Below, piece after piece: positions 56,771-64,000 of a stretch of DNA of 64,000 nucleotides. Origin of the DNA: Candidatus Kapaibacterium sp. (GTDB lineage: Bacteria; Bacteroidota; Ignavibacteria; Kapaibacteriales; UBA4661); assembly GCA_025358765.1 (NCBI GenBank), contig JANYIG010000093.1:1-64000 (forward strand). Reading direction: 5' to 3'. The first letter of the stretch is position 1. The number at the start of each line of letters is the position of its first letter. The notes beneath the pieces are model-generated. The model was not told the DNA's origin and did not search any database. It was given only the letters and a program-made list of their open reading frames with translations. The position numbers were made by a program, and so were the translations under genes.

Positions 56771-57799
56771 TTATGCCGCCGGAAACTCGCCGCGCAAGAA
56801 TGCCTCTGCTTCTAACACATCCTCGCGGCTACCGATATAAAACGGCGTTCGTTCGTGAATAGCGGTGGGTTTCAGTTCCAGAATACGGCGTACACCATCT
56901 GTTGCACGTCCGCCAGCTTGTTCGACAATCATCGAAAGCGGGTTTGCCTCATACATCAGGCGTAGTTTACCTTTCGGACTACTGCTGTCTGCCGGATACA
57001 TAAAAATTCCACCGTAAATGAGCGTTCTATGTAAATCCGCAATTGCCGAACCCACGTATCGTGCGGAATAGGGGCGTTTGTTGTCGGGTGATGGTGTTTT
57101 TAAATGTTCGATGTATCGTTTTAGGTTGTCGTTCCACTTTGACGAATTACCCTCGTTGACGCTGTAATACTTGCCGCGTGCGGGTATTTGCACTTTTTCA
57201 TCGCTCAAAAGAAATTCGCCAATTGTTGGGTCGTAAGTAAACACATCCACGCCGTTGCCTGTTGTGTAAACGAGTTGGGTACTACTTCCATAACAGACGT
57301 AACCCGCAGCAACCTGGCGCAAACCCTGCTGCAACACGTCTTCGAGCGTTCCGTCGCCAAGATAATCCGGCGTAACACGGCGATAGACAGAAAAAATCGT
57401 TCCAATCGTCACATTGACATCAATATTTGATGAGCCGTCAAGCGGGTCGAAAAGCAGAACGTACTTGCCGCGTGGGTACTCTTGTGGGATAGGGATAAGG
57501 TCTTCGGATTCTTCGCTTGCCATCACGCAGAGGTGTCCGCCGTGATCCATTGCACGAAAAATCGTGTCGTTGGCAATTTGATCGAGCTTTTTAACTTGTT
57601 CGCCATGGACGTTTTGGTTTTCGGTAAGTCCCAAAATATCGTTCAGCCCCGCACGGCGTACATCGCGCGAAATCAGGCGGATTGCCAGCGTTAAGTCTCG
57701 CATTAAACGTGAAAATTCACCAGTAGCCCCGCCGTGCAAATGTTCTTCTTCAGCAATGTGGCGTTCGATTGTAACAACTTTGCTTACGCGCATTCTCAT
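56771..57799 (-). CDS. fbp: Class 1 fructose-1,6-bisphosphatase
   Basis: ASEESEDLIPI; YVLLFDPLDGSSNIDVNVTIGTIFSVYR; KLRLMYEANPLSMIVEQAGG. Confidence 0.95.
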   Translation of the reverse strand: MRMRVSKVVTIERHIAEEEHLHGGATGEFSRLMRDLTLAIRLISRDVRRAGLNDILGLTENQNVHGEQVKKLDQIANDTIFRAMDHGGHLCVMASEESEDLIPIPQEYPRGKYVLLFDPLDGSSNIDVNVTIGTIFSVYRRVTPDYLGDGTLEDVLQQGLRQVAAGYVCYGSSTQLVYTTGNGVDVFTYDPTIGEFLLSDEKVQIPARGKYYSVNEGNSSKWNDNLKRYIEHLKTPSPDNKRPYSARYVGSAIADLHRTLIYGGIFMYPADSSSPKGKLRLMYEANPLSMIVEQAGGRATDGVRRILELKPTAIHERTPFYIGSREDVLEAEAFLRGEFPAA

Positions 57800-58005
57800 T
57801 AGGCATCTCTCCCTTAAAATATAGATGAAAGTAAGAAGGATAGGGGGTAATTTTTGAATGGTAGGAAAAATACTCAAAAGTTCGCCTGTAGCGAATAAAA
57901 TTTTGCAATGGTCAGAAGAAATGTGATGAATTCTTGATAATATAGTATTTATTCACTAAATTTAGCAATGAGGGAATCTGTATCACATTGAGAGTGTTGG
58001 GAGCG

Positions 58006-58614
58006 ATGCAAGACGCAATGACAAACCCGCCAAACCTTTTGCTGGCGAATATTTCATCCTTTGTCGTGGAACTTTTCCAGAACCGTTTGCCCGAGCATTA
58101 CTGTTTTCACAATATTCAGCATACGATTGAAGTTGTTGAGATGGCGGCGCAAATCGGTCAGGCATCAGGCTTGGACGAGGGGCAGATGGAGATCGTTGCC
58201 ATAGCTGCTTGGTTCCACGACACGGGCTATACGGAGCAATATAAAGGTCATGAGGACATTAGTATGCGAATTGCTGGTGATTATTTGCATCATATCGGAT
58301 ACCCTACCGATAAAATTCGCCGTGTTCAATCCTGCATCAACGCCACAAATATCCCTCATGAACCGCATAATCTCATGGAACAGGTGTTGTGCGATGCCGA
58401 TGTAGCTAACATTGGTACGGAAACATTCGTCGCAAAAACCGAGGCACTCCGCCATGAACAAGAAATCTCCTTCGATCGCCATTTTAGCCACGACGAATGG
58501 TATCGCATGAGCATTAAATTCTGCCGTCAGCACCAATTCCACACCGACTACGCCCGCCGCATCTTTTCAAACCAACTTGCTGCTAATATTGCTTTGATGG
58601 AGCAAAGCCTCTAA
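58006..58614 (+). CDS. HD-domain phosphohydrolase
   Basis: YCFHNIQHTIEVVEMA; IAAWFHDTGY; VLCDADVANIG. Confidence 0.82.
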   Translation: MQDAMTNPPNLLLANISSFVVELFQNRLPEHYCFHNIQHTIEVVEMAAQIGQASGLDEGQMEIVAIAAWFHDTGYTEQYKGHEDISMRIAGDYLHHIGYPTDKIRRVQSCINATNIPHEPHNLMEQVLCDADVANIGTETFVAKTEALRHEQEISFDRHFSHDEWYRMSIKFCRQHQFHTDYARRIFSNQLAANIALMEQSL

Positions 58615-58702
58615 ATTATACAGCATTAAAGCTCTCTGCGAGAGCAAATGCGAAAAAAAATCTCCAAAAGTCTATTGTCCGAACTATTGTACTAAGTGAG
58701 CC

Positions 58703-60007
58703 TCACGCCGCCCGATACACTACCTTCCCACGAACGTAGGTGCGAAGTACTTTCGTTGCTGCACCGCCATAGACAATACGCGAAACAAGGTTGCTATGGC
58801 TTGAAAATACGGTTTCACGCGGCATCAAGTTCTCTAATGACACAACCACAAAATCTGCATCCTTTCCCGCCTTAAAATGCCCAATTGTATCATCCAAACC
58901 CAATGCCTGAGCGCCTCCGAGCGTTGCCAACCACAGAGCTTCTTCTGCGGTGATGGTAGGAACTTCCTGCCCACGATTGAGGATATTCCACGTCTTCGAG
59001 CTTTCGGCGGCTTCACGTGCTTCGTTCAAGATAGACAGCGAATAGCCGCCCGCAACGTCGCTTCCTAAGCCAATTCTAAACCCCTCGCTCATAGAATGTC
59101 TGAGTGCCATCACTCCGCTTTGCAAGAATCGGTTGGAACACGGACAGTGCGCTATAGCACAGTCGTAGGCTTTAAGCGTAACGCGCTCCTCACGGCTTAG
59201 GTAGATGCTGTGTGCCATTATGGTCTTATTCGTCAAGATGCCTGTGCGGTGATATACGTCCGTGTAGGATGCGGCTTCGGGGAAAAGCGAGGCGATATAA
59301 CGCAATTCTGCTGGATTTTCCGAGAGATGTGTTTGAATGCGAAAGCCGTCTGCGCGAGCAATCTCACCCGTTTTCGTCAATAATTCCTTCGAGCAGCTTC
59401 CCGCAAAACGTGGTGTAAGTGTGTATTGAAGCCGTCCGCCGTCTGTGCCATGCCACTGTTTTGCAATAGCAAGGCTGTCGGTAATGTTTTGTTCTGCCGA
59501 AAAAAGGATGTTCTGTGGCGCACCAAAGTCCATCATTGTTTTGCCCATGCACACACGGATACCTGCTCTGAAAGCCTCTTCAAAAGCCACATCTGTGGCT
59601 TTGTGTTGGGACGAACAATAAACAGACATCGTGGTTGTACCAACGGACAAAGCATCGTGAAAAAACTGAGTGCTTTGTGTACGAGCATACATCTCATCGG
59701 CGAACCGTGCCTCAAGCGAAAAAATGTAGGTATTCAGCCAATCTAACAGCTCACCCGTACCGACTGCCGCTGCCTGATATTGTGGCAAATGCACGTGCGT
59801 ATCCACCAAACCCGGCATAATCACGGCGTTCTCGAAGCGTTCCATTTGCGTATCCGCGAAACGTACCGACGCATCGGTCAGCGTTCCGACAAATACAATT
59901 TTGCCAGTATCGTTCACAATCAAGCACCCATCGGGTAGGTACTCCAATTGTGGCTTCGAGAAGTTGGATTCAAGCGGGTTGATGAGCAGTCCGGCGTAAA
60001 GGCGCAT
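58703..60007 (-). CDS. guaD: Guanine deaminase / amidohydrolase
   Basis: MPGLVDTHVHLPQYQAAAVGTGELLDWLNTYIFSLEARFAD; IQTHLSENPAE; GLGSDVAGGYSLSILNEARE. Confidence 0.88.
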   Translation of the reverse strand: MRLYAGLLINPLESNFSKPQLEYLPDGCLIVNDTGKIVFVGTLTDASVRFADTQMERFENAVIMPGLVDTHVHLPQYQAAAVGTGELLDWLNTYIFSLEARFADEMYARTQSTQFFHDALSVGTTTMSVYCSSQHKATDVAFEEAFRAGIRVCMGKTMMDFGAPQNILFSAEQNITDSLAIAKQWHGTDGGRLQYTLTPRFAGSCSKELLTKTGEIARADGFRIQTHLSENPAELRYIASLFPEAASYTDVYHRTGILTNKTIMAHSIYLSREERVTLKAYDCAIAHCPCSNRFLQSGVMALRHSMSEGFRIGLGSDVAGGYSLSILNEAREAAESSKTWNILNRGQEVPTITAEEALWLATLGGAQALGLDDTIGHFKAGKDADFVVVSLENLMPRETVFSSHSNLVSRIVYGGAATKVLRTYVRGKVVYRAA

Positions 60008-60046
60008 GGATTGTGAATGGAGAATAGTGGATAGGTTTTTAAAGCG

Positions 60047-61057
60047 TTACGCCGTTACTTGATTTGGGTTGTTTTTCTCGAAAAGGGCTTCGGTAAACGC
60101 CTGTGGGTCGAAGGGCTGCAAGTCTGTAATCTTCTCGCCCACACCGATATAGCGTACAGGAATTTTGAATTCGTTTGCAATAGCAATCACCACGCCACCT
60201 TTGGCAGTTCCATCAAGTTTTGTCAGAATTAAACCTGTTACGGGAGCCACTTTCGTGAATTCCTTTGCTTGCTGAATGGCGTTCTGCCCTGTTGTTGCAT
60301 CCAACACGAGGAATACTTCATCCGGTGCGCTCGGTTTTAGTTTTTTCATCACGCGGCTGATTTTTTCAAGTTCTGCCATGAGTCCTGTTTTGTTATGCAA
60401 TCGTCCTGCTGTATCAATAATAACCATATCGGCATTACGAGAAAGAGCGGCTTGGAGCGTGTCGTAGGCAACAGCGGCGGGGTCTGCGCCTTGTGATTGC
60501 TTGATAATGTCCACGTCCGCACGTTGCGCCCACACTTCAAGCTGTTCGTTTGCAGCAGCGCGAAAGGTGTCTGCCGCACCGATAATCACGTGCATTCCAT
60601 CGTTTTTGAAGTTGTGTGCGAGTTTGCCGATGCTCGTGGTTTTGCCCACACCATTCACGCCGACAACCATCATTACATAAGGTGGCTCTGCGTTTACGGT
60701 TTCTTTGTCGCCTCCAGCTTGGAGGATAGTGAGAATTTCATCTTTGATGAGGTCGTAGAGCGCTTCGGCGCTTTCCAAACCCTGTTTGCGAACGCGAGAC
60801 CGCACGGCGGTCAAAATCGCTGTTGTTGTTCTCACGCCGATGTCTGCCGTGAGTAAAATTTCCTCAATCTCCGTCATTAGCGTTTCATCAATCTTCCTGC
60901 CCGGCAGTAACGCTCCAGCAAGGCGATTCACGAGGTTCTCGCGTGTTTTGGTTAGTCCTTCTTTCAGCCGATCGAAGCCCAATGCCCCACTAACGGCATC
61001 TTTTGTGGAGCTAACGGCATCGGTTACTTTCTGCCTAAATTTATCGAATAACGACAT
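60047..61057 (-). CDS. ftsY: Signal recognition particle receptor FtsY
   Basis: MVVGVNGVGKTTSIGKLAHNFK; GAADTFRAAANEQLEVWAQR; IDTAGRLHNKTGLMAELEKI; LTKLDGTAKGGVVIAIA. Confidence 0.96.
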   Translation of the reverse strand: MSLFDKFRQKVTDAVSSTKDAVSGALGFDRLKEGLTKTRENLVNRLAGALLPGRKIDETLMTEIEEILLTADIGVRTTTAILTAVRSRVRKQGLESAEALYDLIKDEILTILQAGGDKETVNAEPPYVMMVVGVNGVGKTTSIGKLAHNFKNDGMHVIIGAADTFRAAANEQLEVWAQRADVDIIKQSQGADPAAVAYDTLQAALSRNADMVIIDTAGRLHNKTGLMAELEKISRVMKKLKPSAPDEVFLVLDATTGQNAIQQAKEFTKVAPVTGLILTKLDGTAKGGVVIAIANEFKIPVRYIGVGEKITDLQPFDPQAFTEALFEKNNPNQVTA

Positions 61058-61115
61058 GGTATTTTGGAAGTATTTTTGCTACAAATGTGAAAAAAAATCG
61101 CCTGCAAACGTACAA

Positions 61116-61168
61116 CAAAAAAACCCGAAAAGCAAGATGCTATCAGATGATGGCTCTCGTTTTCGGGC
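61116..61168 (-). terminator. Rho-independent terminator of the sigma factor gene
   Basis: CCCGAAAA/TTTTCGGG stem followed by T-run on the minus strand. Confidence 0.6.
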
Positions 61169-61267
61169 TTGCAAGTAGGATCCTAAACGAATTAGGAACT
61201 AGAAAGAATTGGGAGTTACGAACAAAGAGTCCAGAAAAACTCTTCATTCGTAATTCATAATTCATAC

Positions 61268-62131
61268 TTAACCAAGATAGGCGCGAAGCGACTTCGAGCG
61301 CGATGCGTGGCGCAAACGGCGAATCGCTTTTTCTTTGATTTGGCGGACACGTTCACGCGTAAGGTTGAATCGCTCGCCTATTTCTTCAAGCGTAAGCGAA
61401 TGTTCGTTGTCCAAACCGAAGTACAACCGCACTACTTCTGCCTCGCGCTCGGAAAGCGTGGAAAGTGCTCGGCGTACCTCAATGCAAAGCGATTCATTCA
61501 TCAAGCCGTGATCCGGCGGCGGCTGCTGCTCGTTCGGAAGTACGTCTAATAAGCGATTGTCTTCACCTTCGTTAAACGGTGCATCCACAGATAAATGACG
61601 ACCAGAAATCTTAATCGTATCGGTCACTTCGCTCATGCTCATGTCAAGCTGTTCGGCGAGTTCAGCGCTTGTAGGTTCGCGTTCATATGCTTGTTCGAGT
61701 TCGCTATATTTTTTGCCGATTTTATTAAGTGCGCCAACACGATTGAGCGGCAGCCGAACGATGCGTGACTGTTCTGCAAGTGCTTGTAAAATGGACTGGC
61801 GAATCCACCACACTGCATACGAGATGAACTTAAAGCCACGTGTTTCGTCAAAGCGTTTTGCGGCTTTAATCAAGCCAAGATTGCCCTCATTGATAAGGTC
61901 ACCAAGGGAAAGCCCTTGATTTTGGTACTGTTTTGCAACCGAGACCACAAAACGAAGATTTGCTTTCGTCAGGCGTTCCATGGCTCGTTGCCCTTCTTCG
62001 CCACCTTTTTTGATCTGCTTTGCAATTTCGATTTCTTCGTCGCCAGAGAGAAGTTCGACGCGCCCGATTTCCTGCAAATACTTGTCTAAGGACTGACTTT
62101 CGCGGTTTGTGTACTGTTTGGTTATCCGCAT
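61268..62131 (-). CDS. rpoD: Primary RNA polymerase sigma factor (RpoD/SigA family, short form)
   Basis: [106 protein letters not shown]. Confidence 0.95.
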   Translation of the reverse strand: MRITKQYTNRESQSLDKYLQEIGRVELLSGDEEIEIAKQIKKGGEEGQRAMERLTKANLRFVVSVAKQYQNQGLSLGDLINEGNLGLIKAAKRFDETRGFKFISYAVWWIRQSILQALAEQSRIVRLPLNRVGALNKIGKKYSELEQAYEREPTSAELAEQLDMSMSEVTDTIKISGRHLSVDAPFNEGEDNRLLDVLPNEQQPPPDHGLMNESLCIEVRRALSTLSEREAEVVRLYFGLDNEHSLTLEEIGERFNLTRERVRQIKEKAIRRLRHASRSKSLRAYLG

Positions 62132-62619
62132 GTTGAAATAACCTGCTAATAAAGAATGAAATAAAACTCGTTTAATTACCGATTTCAGTAGGTGATTGTA
62201 CTCAATGCCTTCTGGAATTGTCTGACGAAAATGTGGTGAAAAAATTATGCCAAATTGCTATCGTATTGTCTGTGGTGCTTCAATAATGGATAGCAACGCT
62301 CCCTGTGCAAAAAATACAAGGTGCAAATATATTTTACTGGGACGTTTTGCACAAGTGAATATTTACTCATAAATATACCCATGTCGGCGTAGCAAGGAAC
62401 TGTATGATATATGAGACGAAGCCACCGCCAAATTTGTTTAAATATCTCTGTCACAGAGTACCAATAGTTCTATAAATTGCTGTGAAATGAGGTGAAAAAT
62501 TGCTATTTTTGCGCTCGCTGTTTCAGCGCAAGACTTCTGCGTCATGTTTTGCATAACGCTTTGCGGAAAGAGTACAATCAACTGGAGTACGATTGCATTT
62601 AGGTAAGAGGTACATCATA

Positions 62620-63708
62620 ATGGCTGAAGAGAAAGAAAAACCGACCAAAACCACAGAAAAAGCCGATGCGAAAGCAGACGGCAAGAACGATGGTAAATCC
62701 GGCGAGGCACGGCAAAAAGCACTTGCCGCAGCAATAGAGCAAATTGAAAAAGAGCATGGCAAGGGTGCGGTGATGCGCCTGAGTGATAAAGTCGTTGTGC
62801 CGATAGATGCTATTTCGACCGGCTGCATCTCGCTTGACAACGCCATCGGCATCGGTGGTGTGCCACGGGGCAGAATTATTGAAATCTTCGGACCGGAATC
62901 CTCTGGTAAGACCACGATTTGTTTGCACGTTATTGCCGAAGCTCAGAAAGCAGGCGGCATGGCTGCGTTTATAGATACGGAACACGCGCTTGATATCCAA
63001 TATGCGCGGCGTTTGGGCGTGGATTTAAGCAACCTGCTTCTGGCGCAACCAGAATTTGGCGAACAGGCGCTGGAAATCACCGAAACGCTCGTTCGCAGCG
63101 GGGCGATTGATGTTATCATTATTGACTCCGTAGCAGCGCTAACGCCTCGCGCAGAGATAGAAGGCGACATGGGCGACGCACAGATGGGTTCCCATGCACG
63201 GTTGATGTCACAGGCAATGCGAAAGCTCAATGCTGCGATCGGCGTTTCCAAAACGACGGTAATGTTCACGAACCAACTACGCTCGAAAATCGGTGTTGTG
63301 TATGGCAATCCTGAAACCACAACGGGCGGAAATGCTCTTAAATTCTACGCTTCGGTGCGGTTGGACATTCGCCGCAAAGAGATGATTAAAGAGGGTGCAG
63401 ACAATATTGTCGGCAACCGTGTGAAGGTGAAAGTTGTAAAAAACAAAGTCGCGCCGCCGTTTAAGGAAGTCGAGTTTGATATTATGTACGATGAAGGTAT
63501 TTCCAAGCTCGGCGATATGATTGATGTTGCGCTCGACCACAAAATTATCGCCAAAAGCGGCGCATGGTTTAGCTACGATAGTGAACGAGTGCAAGGACGC
63601 GATGCATTGCGCCAGATTCTCAAAGACACCCCAAAACTATTGGCAAAACTTGAGCAGGAAGTGAAGGCAAAGCTCGCCGCGCCTGCGGAGGAAGTTGTGG
63701 CAGCCTGA
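62620..63708 (+). CDS. recA: Recombinase RecA
   Basis: [64 protein letters not shown]. Confidence 0.98.
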   Translation: MAEEKEKPTKTTEKADAKADGKNDGKSGEARQKALAAAIEQIEKEHGKGAVMRLSDKVVVPIDAISTGCISLDNAIGIGGVPRGRIIEIFGPESSGKTTICLHVIAEAQKAGGMAAFIDTEHALDIQYARRLGVDLSNLLLAQPEFGEQALEITETLVRSGAIDVIIIDSVAALTPRAEIEGDMGDAQMGSHARLMSQAMRKLNAAIGVSKTTVMFTNQLRSKIGVVYGNPETTTGGNALKFYASVRLDIRRKEMIKEGADNIVGNRVKVKVVKNKVAPPFKEVEFDIMYDEGISKLGDMIDVALDHKIIAKSGAWFSYDSERVQGRDALRQILKDTPKLLAKLEQEVKAKLAAPAEEVVAA

Positions 63709-63779
63709 CGTGTTTGCGTGGAATAACGCTCCCCGTCTTGTTCAATCATGTTTAATCGTTTTTGTGGAAGGCGGTTATT

Positions 63780-64000
63780 ATGTCGCGAGGATTTAACCAA
63801 GTGATTCTCATCGGGAACGTCGGCAAAGACCCTGATGTACGCTACACGGCAAGCGGGATTCCGGTAGCAACATTTTCCATCGCCACGTCTGAGGTTTGGC
63901 GCGACAAAGACGGCAATCAGCAAGAGCGTACCGATTGGCATAATATTGTCGCATGGAGAAAGCTCGCAGAAACCATTCAAGAGTTCGTAAAAAAAGGTTC
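63780..64000 (+). CDS. ssb: Single-stranded DNA-binding protein, truncated by window end
   Basis: [73 protein letters not shown]; not in ORF track because it runs off the window. Confidence 0.95.
   Translation, partial: MSRGFNQVILIGNVGKDPDVRYTASGIPVATFSIATSEVWRDKDGNQQERTDWHNIVAWRKLAETIQEFVKKG

Noticed and set aside
1-64000. CRISPR arrays, prophage, IS transposases, rRNA/tRNA genes
   Set aside because: No regularly spaced 25-40-bp repeats, no transposase/integrase/phage proteins in the ORF track, and no convincing cloverleaf or rRNA segment noticed by eye; tRNAscan or CRISPRCasFinder would be decisive

Overview
This 64-kb window is gene-dense chromosomal DNA from a Bacteroidota/Chlorobi-group (Kapabacteria/Ignavibacteria-like) bacterium. 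The lineage call rests on a T9SS-type C-terminal sorting domain, a short Bacteroidota-style primary sigma factor, a zapA/ncRNA/rny locus and many secreted Ig-like proteins. I recognise about 55 protein genes. Housekeeping genes include holB, tgt, truA, gcvT, ribE, rplI, rpsF, an S1-domain protein, dnaJ-like, zapA, rny, rnz, ptsI, fbp, ftsY, rpoD, recA and a partial ssb at the right edge. I see no IS element, prophage, CRISPR array, rRNA or tRNA. Main items for follow-up: (1) a PorL/GldL-like plus PorM/GldM-like gene pair that looks like a divergent T9SS motor, together with a papain-like T9SS cargo; (2) a cNMP-sensor histidine kinase paired with a response regulator fused to a cysteine-poor Trx/TrxR-like flavoprotein, immediately followed by egtB-egtD; (3) a 13-bp out-of-frame tandem repeat at the boundary of a fused nucleotidyltransferase-like/DinB gene, where removing one unit restores an ATGA stop/start overlap; (4) a probable 6S RNA between zapA and rny; (5) four 11-bp-phased TTAACA-like boxes upstream of a di-heme protein; (6) an unlisted 55-aa Lys-rich secreted peptide with a near-perfect Shine-Dalgarno; (7) a 131-bp MITE-like element upstream of ribE; (8) heptanucleotide tandem repeats. 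All calls come from reading the sequence and translations; no database search was run.
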